Shown piece after piece: positions 55,281 to 64,000 of a stretch of DNA of 64,000 nucleotides. The stretch comes from Pseudomonas asiatica (GTDB taxonomy: Bacteria > Pseudomonadota > Gammaproteobacteria > Pseudomonadales > Pseudomonadaceae). The translations under genes and the position numbers were made by a program. How positions within the stretch are numbered: position 1 is the stretch's first letter; every line of letters starts with the position of its first letter. The notes below the pieces were generated by a model. It was not told the origin of the DNA. It searched no databases and saw only the letters and a program-made list of their open reading frames with translations. The stretch spans positions 4,158,001-4,222,000 of the forward strand of contig NZ_CP157874.1 of NCBI RefSeq assembly GCF_040214835.1, read 5' to 3'.

Positions 55281-55308
55281 GAAGGGCGCGGCAAGCCGCG
55301 CCCTTCCA
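55281..55308 (-). terminator. Hairpin between lysC and csrA
   Basis: GAAGGGCGCGGC / GCCGCGCCCTTC perfect 12-bp stem 10 bp past the lysC stop. On the minus strand no long T run follows, so it may be a weak terminator or processing site that lets some transcripts reach csrA. Confidence 0.6.
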
Positions 55309-55317
55309 GGCAGCGTA

Positions 55318-56553
55318 TTACTCGCTCTGTCGTGCCGGAGCGTCGAGCTCGAACGCGGTGTGCAGCGCGCGTACGGCCAGCTCCAGGTACTTCTCTTCGA
55401 TCACGACCGAAACCTTGATCTCGGAGGTGGAGATCATCTGGATGTTGATGCTCTCCTTGGCCAGGGCTTCGAACATGCGGCTGGCAACACCGGCGTGCGA
55501 ACGCATGCCGACGCCGACGATCGAGACCTTGGCGATCTTGGTGTCGCCGATCACTTCACGGGCACCGATTTCGCGGGCAGTGTTTTCCAGCACGCTCTGC
55601 GCCTTCTCGTACTCGTTGCGGTGTACGGTGAAGGTGAAGTCGGTGGTGTTATCGTGGGCAACGTTCTGCACGATCATGTCGACCTCGATGTTCGAGGCGC
55701 TGATCGGGCCGAGGATCTTGAAGGCCACGCCCGGGGTGTCCGGCACGCCGCGAATGGTCAGCTTGGCTTCATCACGGTTGAAGGCGATACCGGAAATGAT
55801 CGGCTGTTCCATGGATTCCTCTTCATCAATGGTAATGAGGGTACCCGGACCCTCCTTGAAGCTGTGCAGCACGCGCAGCGGAACGTTGTACTTGCCGGCG
55901 AACTCCACCGAACGGATCTGCAGCACCTTGGAACCGAGGCTGGCCATTTCCAGCATCTCTTCGAAGGTGATCTTCTCCAGGCGCTGGGCCTGTGGCACAA
56001 CGCGCGGGTCGGTGGTGTAGACGCCATCGACGTCGGTGTAGATCTGGCACTCGTCAGCCTTCAGCGCAGCCGCCAGGGCCACGCCTGTGGTGTCGGAGCC
56101 ACCACGGCCCAGGGTGGTGATGCTGCCGTGCTCGTCGACGCCCTGGAAGCCCGCTACCACGACCACGCGGCCTTCCTTGAGGTCGGCACGAATCTTCTGG
56201 TCGTCGATCTGCAGGATGCGCGCCTTGTTGTGCGCGCTGTCGGTGAGAATGCGCACCTGGTTGCCGGTGTAGGACACCGCTGGCACACCACGCTTGATCA
56301 AGGCCATGGTCAGCAAGGCAATGGTGACCTGCTCACCGGTCGACACGATCACATCCAGTTCACGCGGAACCGGCTGATCGGTGATCTGCTTGGCCAGGTC
56401 GATCAGGCGATTGGTTTCACCGCTCATGGCCGACAACACAACCACCAGGTCGTCGCCCGCCTCACGGTGTTTCTTGACCTTATCGGCTACCTGCTCGATC
56501 CGCTCGATGGAACCGACAGAGGTGCCGCCAAATTTCTGTACGATCAACGCCAT
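55318..56553 (-). CDS. lysC: Aspartate kinase
   Basis: A 411-residue enzyme that phosphorylates aspartate, the first step to Lys, Thr and Met. The N-terminal kinase motif [20 protein letters not shown] begins at residue 7. The catalytic domain continues with [20 protein letters not shown] and [17 protein letters not shown]. Two ACT domains at the C-terminus (~265-405) contain [20 protein letters not shown] and [20 protein letters not shown] and mediate feedback by Lys/Thr. Length and order match other pseudomonads. It lies 84 bp downstream of alaS. Confidence 0.97.
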   Translation of the reverse strand: MALIVQKFGGTSVGSIERIEQVADKVKKHREAGDDLVVVLSAMSGETNRLIDLAKQITDQPVPRELDVIVSTGEQVTIALLTMALIKRGVPAVSYTGNQVRILTDSAHNKARILQIDDQKIRADLKEGRVVVVAGFQGVDEHGSITTLGRGGSDTTGVALAAALKADECQIYTDVDGVYTTDPRVVPQAQRLEKITFEEMLEMASLGSKVLQIRSVEFAGKYNVPLRVLHSFKEGPGTLITIDEEESMEQPIISGIAFNRDEAKLTIRGVPDTPGVAFKILGPISASNIEVDMIVQNVAHDNTTDFTFTVHRNEYEKAQSVLENTAREIGAREVIGDTKIAKVSIVGVGMRSHAGVASRMFEALAKESINIQMISTSEIKVSVVIEEKYLELAVRALHTAFELDAPARQSE

Positions 56554-56605
56554 TTCAATGGTGCCTCAGCCCATACAGGGCCCCAAAAAACAATCCAACA
56601 TGAAG

Positions 56606-56630
56606 AGGCCGGCGACTAGACCGCCGGCCC
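56606..56630 (-). terminator. Hairpin after alaS
   Basis: GGCCGGCG (56607-56614) / CGCCGGCC (56622-56629) stem 8 bp past the alaS stop. T residues on the minus strand come only ~15 nt later, so termination may be partial. Confidence 0.5.
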
Positions 56631-56637
56631 CCTCATC

Positions 56638-59262
56638 TCAAAGTCCCTGCTCTGCGAATGGCACGGCCAGCGCCAGGGCCTGATCCAGTGCAGCGACGTC
56701 GACGCCACCACCCTGGGCCATGTCCGGACGGCCACCGCCCTTGCCACCCACCGCCGCAGCGGCTTGTTTCATCAGATCGCCAGCCTTGAGTTGGCTGGAG
56801 AGGTCCTTGGTCACGCCGGCCACCAGCACGACCTTGCCCTCATGCTCGCTGCCCAGCAGGATCACTGCGTGGCCGAGCTTGTTCTTCAGCTGATCGACCA
56901 GCGCCAGCAGGGCCTTGCCGTCCTGCCCATCCAGGCGGGCGGCGAGCACCTTGGCGCCCTTGACCTCAACGGCCGCGTTGGAGAGATCATCCCCGGCGGC
57001 GCTGGCGGCCTTGGCCTGCAGCTGTTCCAGCTGCTTCTCCAGCTGGCGGTTGCGCTCGAGCACAGCCGACAGCTTGTCGATCAGGTTGTCGCGGTTACCC
57101 TTCACCAGCTGCGCGGCTTCCTTGACCTGCTCTTCGGCAGCGTTCAGGTAGGCCAGCGCAGCAGCGCCGGTGACCGCTTCGATACGGCGCACGCCAGAGG
57201 CCACGCCGCCTTCGCTGATGATCTTGAACAGGCTGATGTCACCGGTGCGCTTGGCGTGGATACCGCCGCACAGCTCCACCGAGAAATCGCCGCCCATGCT
57301 CAGCACACGCACGGTGTCGCCGTACTTCTCACCGAACAGCGCCATGGCACCCTTGGCCTTGGCGGTTTCGATGTCGGTCAGTTCGGTTTCCACCGCAGTG
57401 TTCTTGCGCACTTCGCGGTTGACGATGTCTTCCAGGGCCTTGATCTGCTCCGGTTTCACCGCCTCGAAGTGGCTGAAGTCGAAACGCAGGCGCTGGCTGT
57501 CGACCAGCGAGCCTTTCTGCTGCACGTGCTCGCCCAGTACCTGGCGCAGCGCTTCGTGCAGCAGGTGGGTGGCGGAGTGGTTCAGCGAGGTGGCGTGCTG
57601 CACGTCGGAATCGACCTTGGCCTGGACCGGCGAACCGATCACCAGCGCACCGCTGGCAACCACGCCGTGGTGCAGGAAGGCACCACCGGTCTTGGTGGTG
57701 TCGCGCACGTCGAAGCGCGCAGCGCCAGCCTGCAGGTAGCCGGTGTCGCCCACCTGGCCACCGGATTCGGCGTAGAACGGCGTGCGGTCGAGCACGACCA
57801 CGCCCTGCTCGCCTTCACCCAGCTGGTCGACGGCCTGGCCGTCCTTGTACAGGGCGATGATCTTGCCCTGGCCTTCGGTGGCCTCGTAGCCGAGGAACTC
57901 GGTAGCGCTGTCGACCTTGACCAGGCTGTTGTAGTCCATGCCGAAGGCGCTGGCGGAACGGGCGCGCTCACGCTGGGCGTCCATTTCGCGCTCGAAGCCG
58001 GCTTCGTCGATGGTCAGCTCGCGCTCGCGGGCGATGTCGGCGGTCAGGTCCATCGGGAAGCCGTAGGTGTCGTACAGCTTGAACACCACATCGCCCGGCA
58101 CCACATCGCCCTTCAGCTGGGCCAGGTCCTGCTCGAGGATGCGCAGGCCCTGCTCCAGGGTCTTGGCGAACTGTTCTTCTTCAGCCTTGAGCACGCGTTC
58201 GATGTGCGCCTGCTGGCTGTTCAGTTCCGGGAAGGCCTCGCCCATTTCGGCGACCAGCGCGGCAACGATCTGGTAGAAGAAGCTGCCTTTGGCGCCCAGC
58301 TTGTTACCGTGGCGGCAGGCACGACGAATGATGCGGCGCAGCACGTAGCCACGGCCTTCGTTGGACGGCAGCACGCCGTCGGCGATCAGGAAGCCGCACG
58401 AACGGATGTGGTCGGCGACCACTTTCAGCGAGGCCTGGCCCTCATTGGCGCAACCGATGGCCTTGGCCGCGGCCGACAGCAGGTTCTGGAACAGGTCGAT
58501 CTCGTAGTTCGAGTGCACGTGCTGCAGCACGGCGCTGACGCGCTCCAGGCCCATGCCGGTGTCTACCGACGGCGCTGGCAGCGGGTGCAGCACGCCGTCG
58601 GCGGTGCGGTTGAACTGCATGAAGACGTTGTTCCAGATCTCGATGTAGCGGTCACCGTCTTCTTCCGGCGAGCCGGGTGGGCCGCCCCAGATGTCCGGGC
58701 CGTGGTCGTAGAAGATCTCGGTGCACGGGCCGCACGGGCCGGTGTCGCCCATGGTCCAGAAGTTGTCGGAGGCGTACGGGGCGCCCTTGTTGTCGCCGAT
58801 GCGCACCATGCGCTCGGCCGGCACGCCGACTTCCTTGGTCCAGATATCGTAGGCTTCGTCGTCAGTGGCGTAGACGGTAACCCAGAGCTTTTCCTTGGGC
58901 AGGTTCAGCCATTTTTCCGAAGTCAGGAAGGTCCAGGCGAAGGTGATCGCATCGCGCTTGAAATAGTCACCAAAGCTGAAATTGCCCAGCATTTCGAAGA
59001 AAGTGTGGTGACGCGCGGTGTAACCGACGTTTTCCAGGTCGTTGTGCTTGCCACCGGCGCGCACGCACTTCTGGCTGCTGACGGCACGCGTGTAGGCACG
59101 CTTCTCCGCACCGAGGAAGCAGTCCTTGAACTGGTTCATGCCGGCATTGGTGAACAGCAGGGTCGGGTCGTTGTTCGGGATCAGCGAACTGGAGGCGACT
59201 CGGGTATGTCCCTGCTCTTCGAAGAAGCGAAGGAAGGCTTCACGGATTTCTGCGCTTTTCAT
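56638..59262 (-). CDS. alaS: Alanyl-tRNA synthetase
   Basis: 874 residues from ATG 59262 ([20 protein letters not shown]). The class II aminoacylation domain includes [20 protein letters not shown] and [20 protein letters not shown]. The editing domain has the zinc motif [12 protein letters not shown] (around residue 561-566) together with [13 protein letters not shown]. The C-terminal oligomerisation DHHA1 domain ends with [15 protein letters not shown], the glycine-rich RNA-contact motif. Essential housekeeping enzyme of normal length, with csrA and lysC downstream as in P. aeruginosa. Confidence 0.98.
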   Translation of the reverse strand: MKSAEIREAFLRFFEEQGHTRVASSSLIPNNDPTLLFTNAGMNQFKDCFLGAEKRAYTRAVSSQKCVRAGGKHNDLENVGYTARHHTFFEMLGNFSFGDYFKRDAITFAWTFLTSEKWLNLPKEKLWVTVYATDDEAYDIWTKEVGVPAERMVRIGDNKGAPYASDNFWTMGDTGPCGPCTEIFYDHGPDIWGGPPGSPEEDGDRYIEIWNNVFMQFNRTADGVLHPLPAPSVDTGMGLERVSAVLQHVHSNYEIDLFQNLLSAAAKAIGCANEGQASLKVVADHIRSCGFLIADGVLPSNEGRGYVLRRIIRRACRHGNKLGAKGSFFYQIVAALVAEMGEAFPELNSQQAHIERVLKAEEEQFAKTLEQGLRILEQDLAQLKGDVVPGDVVFKLYDTYGFPMDLTADIARERELTIDEAGFEREMDAQRERARSASAFGMDYNSLVKVDSATEFLGYEATEGQGKIIALYKDGQAVDQLGEGEQGVVVLDRTPFYAESGGQVGDTGYLQAGAARFDVRDTTKTGGAFLHHGVVASGALVIGSPVQAKVDSDVQHATSLNHSATHLLHEALRQVLGEHVQQKGSLVDSQRLRFDFSHFEAVKPEQIKALEDIVNREVRKNTAVETELTDIETAKAKGAMALFGEKYGDTVRVLSMGGDFSVELCGGIHAKRTGDISLFKIISEGGVASGVRRIEAVTGAAALAYLNAAEEQVKEAAQLVKGNRDNLIDKLSAVLERNRQLEKQLEQLQAKAASAAGDDLSNAAVEVKGAKVLAARLDGQDGKALLALVDQLKNKLGHAVILLGSEHEGKVVLVAGVTKDLSSQLKAGDLMKQAAAAVGGKGGGRPDMAQGGGVDVAALDQALALAVPFAEQGL

Positions 59263-59527
59263 AGGTTCTTCCACGGAAACGGCGGCCGTTTGGGCTAATA
59301 CGTCGAATCGACGAAACGACGGCAAAGGGCGCCATTATAGCCAGCCTGAACGGGAGATACAGTGTGTTTGTACACCAGAACAGCAATCGGCGGATGAAAA
59401 GCCGTTCATGAGCACGGCCAGGGCGGAAAAGCAGACCTGCAGGCCCACCCATGCGGTACATAAGCAACACCTGACCCGCGCAGTGGAGCGGGATCCTGCC
59501 GGCCCACCCTCGCTGCCGGAGCACTCC

Positions 59528-60805
59528 ATGCCTGAGCTGAACCTGTCCAAACTCCACTCGGATCCACACCCACTGCCTCACGAGGCTACCCTGGCCAATC
59601 CGAACCCGATCTACTACATAGATGCTCGCGAACCAGGTTACGCCCAGACCGCCTTTCCCAATGAAGACAACCCCCAGCAGCAGACCGAGGTCAAGTACAT
59701 CCAGGCTGACCCCAACGTGCGAATCACCCTGGAACACACTTACCCGTTGGGGCGACGCTATCGCCGCAACACCCAGAACAGCGAGCTGCTGGTCTTCAAC
59801 GTGGCCCCGCGTGCGCTGCGCGCGGATGAGCAGCAAAAGCGCGTACGTATCGCCCCTCGCGAATGCCTGCTGGAAGTGACCATCAACGATGCGGTATTCA
59901 TGGTCGCCGCGCATACCGCCCAAGCCATCGCCATTCGCCTCACCGATGGCAATCACCACATCGTCATCGCCCCGGAGGTGAAGAAGACGGTGCTGATCGA
60001 CATGATAGGGAGCGGCAACAGGATCGAGACCGGCGCAGGTATCGTCCATATCGACGCCCATACCGGCACGCACCAGATTGTGGTCGGTAGCGGCCCGGTA
60101 CTCATCGACAAGGGCGACGCGGTTGTCAACGTCACGGGGCACCGCCTGCTTGGCCGCGAGTCCTCCAGGGTCGAGCTCTACCGCGATACCGAAAACGATG
60201 CACGACTGGCCCGGCCCGTGACAGCCGAACATCAGACCCTGGGCAATATCGGCGTGCGAGTGACGGGTAGCGACCCGTTCAGGCAAGCAGCACAGGATGC
60301 GCTGGAGCTCCTGCGCAAACTACCCTGCGGCCAGGCGCTACTGGCGGCCCTGGATAAAAAGGCCGGGCAGTCCGGGACACCGATCAGCCTGATCGAAGCA
60401 TCCAGACACCAATTCACGACCTATACACCCAGCGACCACGAAGAAGATGAAGACGAAGGCCACTTCATCATCGACGAAAACCAGAGTAGCTGGGGCTACA
60501 GCGGCGGCACCCTGGCATACAACCCAGGCTGGTCGACCGCTGCGCAACTGCCACTACTCGACCTTTACCGCTGCCTTTGCCAAGGCTGGAACTCGATGTC
60601 AGGCACCGTCTTTCCGGGCCAGACCGAGGTTCAAGGCAAAAACGGCGCTTATCCGGTGGACAACCTGCTGCTGCAAAGCATCGGCTTACCCACCGATTGC
60701 AGGTTCACATTCGGCGGCAGCACCGCCCTGAACACCAACCCACCCGCCTTCACTGAAAACGGGCTGCGCCAGGCGCTGCAACTGGAGCTGCGCACACAGC
60801 CGTGA
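59528..60805 (+). CDS. M91-effector-like protein with degenerate zinc site
   Basis: 425 residues from ATG 59528 (GGAG six bases upstream). Longer readings to 59126 or 59408 lack ribosome sites and overlap alaS. Residues ~110-205 read as repeating short beta strands (MIGSGNRIETGAGIVHIDAH, then IVVGSGPVLIDKGDAVVNV), suggesting a beta-solenoid. Residues ~255-425 resemble the peptidase M91 family of secreted effectors (NleD, HopH1): GQALLAALDKKAG, LAYNPG, LYRCLCQGWNSMSGT, LLQSIGLP and NPPAFTENGLRQAL. The expected HExxH is RCLCQ at 348-352, so all zinc-site residues are lost. No signal peptide. It is alone, plus-strand, between alaS and astE. The M91 link comes from remembered motifs and needs a profile search. 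Confidence 0.65.
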   Translation: MPELNLSKLHSDPHPLPHEATLANPNPIYYIDAREPGYAQTAFPNEDNPQQQTEVKYIQADPNVRITLEHTYPLGRRYRRNTQNSELLVFNVAPRALRADEQQKRVRIAPRECLLEVTINDAVFMVAAHTAQAIAIRLTDGNHHIVIAPEVKKTVLIDMIGSGNRIETGAGIVHIDAHTGTHQIVVGSGPVLIDKGDAVVNVTGHRLLGRESSRVELYRDTENDARLARPVTAEHQTLGNIGVRVTGSDPFRQAAQDALELLRKLPCGQALLAALDKKAGQSGTPISLIEASRHQFTTYTPSDHEEDEDEGHFIIDENQSSWGYSGGTLAYNPGWSTAAQLPLLDLYRCLCQGWNSMSGTVFPGQTEVQGKNGAYPVDNLLLQSIGLPTDCRFTFGGSTALNTNPPAFTENGLRQALQLELRTQP

Positions 60806-60826
60806 GCCCAGTGTATCGGGGCCAGC

Positions 60827-61834
60827 TCAGCCTAGTCGCTGGCCGGAGTCAGGAACGATCAGAATCCCCGCCCTGAGGCCATTCTTGACCTTGGGGTTGG
60901 GGAAGATGATGCGTGCGCCCTCCTCCTCGACCACCCAGCGCGTCTCGGCCAGGTCTTCGGCCAGCAGGTAACCCTTGCTCAGCTCGGAGAAATTCTCGAT
61001 GTCCGCCGGCAGGTGCAGGTGGAAGCTGTCGCTGTGCTTGATGATCTCGCGGGACACGCTGAACAGCTGCAGGCCATCCAGAGAGCCTTCGCCCTGTGGC
61101 TCGGTGTCTTCGATGATGTGGATCAGCCTCGCTTCCAGCTTGTCGAGGTTGACCAGCTCGTTCTGACCGAACGGGCGGGCCTTGCCCAACTCCAGGGTGA
61201 AGGCTTCGGCCTCCAGCTGCTCGTAGGTGAAGGCGCTGAAGGTGATGGAGGATTTGCTTTGCAGCAACACCGCCTCCATGCCCGCCGCCGCCAGGCGTGC
61301 CAGCTCGCGACGGGAATGCTTGCGCCCCTCTTTATAAGGGTACAAGGCGAACTGCTCGATCTTCGAGCCGCGGATGGCGGTATGCAGGTCGTAGTGCAGG
61401 CGGCTGCGCCCCGGCTTGCTGAAGAACACCCGGGCGAACTGTTCCAGCTCGGCGGCACGCAATGCCTCGAAGCCACTGGACAGCTCGTGGCGGCCGTTGA
61501 ACAGGCGGTTGATGTCCTGCTCGATGAAGCGCTCGCCCTTGCGGATCGCTGCCGGGTTGCCGAACAGGAACAGCACCCGGGCCTTGGGTTTGATCTTGCC
61601 GTTGGCCACGCCATGCAGCAGCCGCTCGAGCAACTCGATCGGTGCCGTTTCGTTGCCGTGGATGCCGGCGGACAACAGCAAGTCCAGCCCGCAATCCTCG
61701 CTTTCGGCCGGGCGCACTTCGAGCGCGCCCTCCCCCAGCCAACGCAAACGCGCGCCCTTGGGTGTCACTTGGGTCTTCTCGGCCGGTTCGTGATCGGTGA
61801 GGGTCAGCTCAAGCAATTTGCCAAGGGCGAGCAT
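60827..61834 (-). CDS. astE: AstE, succinylglutamate desuccinylase
   Basis: A 335-residue zinc hydrolase that releases glutamate and succinate from N-succinylglutamate, the last step of the arginine succinyltransferase (AST) pathway. Zinc ligands are readable: His59 and Glu62 in [10 protein letters not shown], and His151 in HYDLHTAIR. The ATG at 61834 has GGAAG upstream. It follows the 96-residue gene by 10 bp and ends the ast operon. The convergent effector-like gene stops 21 bp away. Confidence 0.95.
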   Translation of the reverse strand: MLALGKLLELTLTDHEPAEKTQVTPKGARLRWLGEGALEVRPAESEDCGLDLLLSAGIHGNETAPIELLERLLHGVANGKIKPKARVLFLFGNPAAIRKGERFIEQDINRLFNGRHELSSGFEALRAAELEQFARVFFSKPGRSRLHYDLHTAIRGSKIEQFALYPYKEGRKHSRRELARLAAAGMEAVLLQSKSSITFSAFTYEQLEAEAFTLELGKARPFGQNELVNLDKLEARLIHIIEDTEPQGEGSLDGLQLFSVSREIIKHSDSFHLHLPADIENFSELSKGYLLAEDLAETRWVVEEEGARIIFPNPKVKNGLRAGILIVPDSGQRLG

Positions 61835-61844
61835 AGGTACTTCC

Positions 61845-62135
61845 TTAGTGGTGGTGGCCGCAGTCGGGGCCATGGACGTGATCGTCGTCTTCGCCGACCT
61901 CCGCCGGTTCCATTTCCAGCTGCAGGCTGACCAGGTTGGTGGCCATCGGGCGCAGCAGCAGGTTGGCGTACTCGGTGTCGTCTTCCTCGACATCCACGCC
62001 GATCAGCAGCTGGCCACGACCATCCTGCTGAATCCACACTTCCTTGCCTTGCCAGACCACGGCAAAGCGGGTGCAGGAAGTTTCCAGCTGGGTGCCGTCT
62101 TCATCTTCCAGGATAAGGCGCAGGGCGTCGGTCAT
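61845..62135 (-). CDS. Small conserved ast-operon protein with His-rich tail
   Basis: 96 residues from ATG 62135. The body is a small beta-rich domain ([20 protein letters not shown], then [14 protein letters not shown]). The tail is [15 protein letters not shown], with five His, one Cys and several acidic residues, a clear metal-binding look. A gene of this size sits between astB and astE in P. aeruginosa too (PA0900, as I recall), so it is a conserved ast partner. It might deliver zinc to AstE, which is zinc-dependent, but that is inference. Gaps to its neighbours are 14 and 10 bp. Confidence 0.8.
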   Translation of the reverse strand: MTDALRLILEDEDGTQLETSCTRFAVVWQGKEVWIQQDGRGQLLIGVDVEEDDTEYANLLLRPMATNLVSLQLEMEPAEVGEDDDHVHGPDCGHHH

Positions 62136-62149
62136 TGCAAAGTCTCTCT

Positions 62150-63499
62150 TCAAGGTTGGCGTTGGAACGGATACACCGAGCCCAACTTCAGGATCTGGGT
62201 CAATTCGTCCAGTGCCGTACGGCATTCCACCAGCAACTGCGGGTCGGCCAGGTCCGCCTCGCCAAGGCGATCGCGGTAATGCTTGTCGACCCACAGCAGC
62301 AGGGTGTCGTACAGCGAGGCGGTCATGATAACGCCTTGGTTGACCGCTGCCAGTTCCGTTTCCTTCAACGCCACGCGCAAACGCAGGCAAGCCGGCCCAC
62401 CGCCGTTCTGCATGCTCTGCTTGAGGTCGAACACCTTGACCTCTTTCACCGCGCCGCCCTGGCTGGTCAACTGGCCCAGGTAGGCCCAGACCCGCTCGTT
62501 GTTGCGGCATTCTTCCGGCACCACCAACAGCATGGAGCCGTCGTCGCGGCTGAGCAGCTGGCTGTTGAACAGGTAGGAACGCACCGCGTCCTCCACCGTC
62601 ACCGCTGCCCGCGGCACGCAGATGGCCTGGAAGTTGCCACCCTTGCTGGCCAGTTTAGCTCGCAGCTGGCCAAGTACCGCGTCGGTGTCGAGGAAAGCGT
62701 CCTCGTGATAGAACAGCACCTCGCCGTTGCCCACCGCAATCACATCGTTGTGGAACACGCCCTGGTCGATCACGGCCGGGTTCTGTTGAGCGTAGACCAC
62801 GCCGTCATCGCTCAGGCCATGCAGCCGGGCCACAGCCTGGGAGGCTTCCAGGGTTTGCCGGGCCGGGTACTTCTGCGGCGCCGGGTAGCGGCTGTCGAAG
62901 GCGCTGCGGCCGTAGACGAAGAACTCCACGCCGGCCTCGCCATATGCACGGCAGAAGCGCGTGTGGTTGGCCGCCCCCTCGTCACCGAACTGCGCCACGG
63001 CAGGCAGTGCCTCGTGGTGGGCAAAGTGCTTGTCGTTGCTGAACATGGCACCCAGCACTCGGCTGGTGGTCGGGTGCTCGATACTGCGGTGGTACTTGCA
63101 GTTGAGGTTGGCAGCAGTGAAGTGCACGCGGCCATCGGCAGTGTCGGCACTGGGGCTGACCGTGGCGGCGTTGGCCACCCACATGCTCGAGGCCGAGCAG
63201 CTGGCCACCAGCAATGGCATGGCCTCCTTGGCGGCACGCTGGATCACTTCGGCATCGCTGCCGCTGAAGCCCAGGCGACGCAGTGCGGCCACGTCCGGGC
63301 GCTCCTGCGGCGCCAGCACGCCCTGCTTGAAGCCCATGTCGGCCAGCGCTTTCATCTTCGCCAGGCCCTGACGCGCGGCTTCGCGCGGGTTGGAACCCTG
63401 CTGGCTGTTGCTCTGCGAAGCCACGTTGCCGTAGGACAGGCCGCCATAGTTGTGGGTAGGCCCCACCAGGCCATCAAAATTCACTTCATAGGATTTCAT
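62150..63499 (-). CDS. astB: AstB, N-succinylarginine dihydrolase
   Basis: A 449-residue amidinotransferase-fold enzyme that turns N-succinylarginine into succinylornithine, ammonia and CO2. The N-terminus [20 protein letters not shown] is the family hallmark. The catalytic Cys lies near residue 370 in [14 protein letters not shown], and conserved His-containing segments include [14 protein letters not shown]. Length equals that of other AstB proteins. It is followed by the small His-tailed gene and preceded by astD after 23 bp. Confidence 0.97.
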   Translation of the reverse strand: MKSYEVNFDGLVGPTHNYGGLSYGNVASQSNSQQGSNPREAARQGLAKMKALADMGFKQGVLAPQERPDVAALRRLGFSGSDAEVIQRAAKEAMPLLVASCSASSMWVANAATVSPSADTADGRVHFTAANLNCKYHRSIEHPTTSRVLGAMFSNDKHFAHHEALPAVAQFGDEGAANHTRFCRAYGEAGVEFFVYGRSAFDSRYPAPQKYPARQTLEASQAVARLHGLSDDGVVYAQQNPAVIDQGVFHNDVIAVGNGEVLFYHEDAFLDTDAVLGQLRAKLASKGGNFQAICVPRAAVTVEDAVRSYLFNSQLLSRDDGSMLLVVPEECRNNERVWAYLGQLTSQGGAVKEVKVFDLKQSMQNGGGPACLRLRVALKETELAAVNQGVIMTASLYDTLLLWVDKHYRDRLGEADLADPQLLVECRTALDELTQILKLGSVYPFQRQP

Positions 63500-63522
63500 C
63501 GGCTAGGCTCCGTGACCTGTTG

Positions 63523-64000
<478 letters not shown>

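Noticed and set aside
56764..59298. An 844-codon frame antisense to alaS
   Set aside because: Shadow of alaS; no ribosome site and no motif.
59126..59527. A longer N-terminus for the M91-like protein
   Set aside because: The extension overlaps the alaS coding region and its promoter and looks unlike a protein start; the ATG at 59528 has a good ribosome site.

Overview
The window is chromosomal DNA of a Pseudomonas of the P. putida group. The signs are high GC, the gene order fleQ-fliT-fliS-fliD-flaG-fliC ... flgL to flgB-cheR-cheV-flgA-flgM-flgN-flgZ, the bkd operon, the csrA-lysC-alaS-ast block, and many copies of the roughly 35-bp P. putida-type REP element (CCTCTTCGCGGG...CCCGCTCCCACAGG). 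All assignments come from reading the sequence and from remembered family knowledge; no database search was run.

Layout. (1) 114-6559, minus strand: the flagellar master regulator fleQ, the filament genes fliT, fliS, fliD and flaG, a short 282-residue flagellin fliC, and a FabH-like ketoacyl synthase. (2) 6871-15272, plus strand: a tightly coupled seven-gene operon (VioA-like aminotransferase, WbqC-like protein, compact DegT-like protein, GNAT acyltransferase, PhyH dioxygenase, methyltransferase and a giant glycosyltransferase). It is followed on the minus strand (15397-21747) by two more giant multidomain glycosyltransferases lying directly downstream of flgKL. This is best read as a flagellin glycosylation island. 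(3) 21824-38551: flgL to flgB on the minus strand, with a small secreted protein between flgF and flgE; then cheR and cheV; then flgA, flgM, flgN and the c-di-GMP brake flgZ on the plus strand. Sigma28- and sigma54-type promoter matches divide this into units. (4) 38892-41067: an MFS transporter and an unrecognised orphan gene. (5) 41092-46737: bkdR and the bkdA1-bkdA2-bkdB-lpdV branched-chain keto-acid dehydrogenase operon. (6) 46917-53274: a PAS-GGDEF cyclase, a LysR regulator divergent from azlCD, tRNA-Arg(CCU), an orphan phnN, amrZ and mgtE. (7) 53530-54892: three tandem copies of a ~265-bp REP-plus-terminator unit, three tRNA-Arg(ACG) genes and tRNA-Ser(GCU). (8) 54965-64000: csrA/rsmA, lysC, alaS, a degenerate M91-effector-like gene, and astE, a small His-tailed protein, astB and partial astD for arginine catabolism.

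How the genes work together. Most of the window is motility: building the hook, rod and filament, timing expression (FleQ, FlgM), chemotaxis adaptation (CheR, CheV), and control of the swim-to-stick switch (FleQ, FlgZ, GGDEF protein, AmrZ, RsmA). The glycosylation island appears tied to flagellar timing. A good sigma54-type promoter precedes the sugar operon, two transferases follow flgKL, and the flagellin has the length of P. syringae flagellin and keeps serines at five of its six known glycosylated positions. The most notable items are this island with its unusual enzyme set, the M91-like protein that has lost its HExxH zinc site, and the triplicated terminator/REP module next to the triplicated tRNA-Arg genes.
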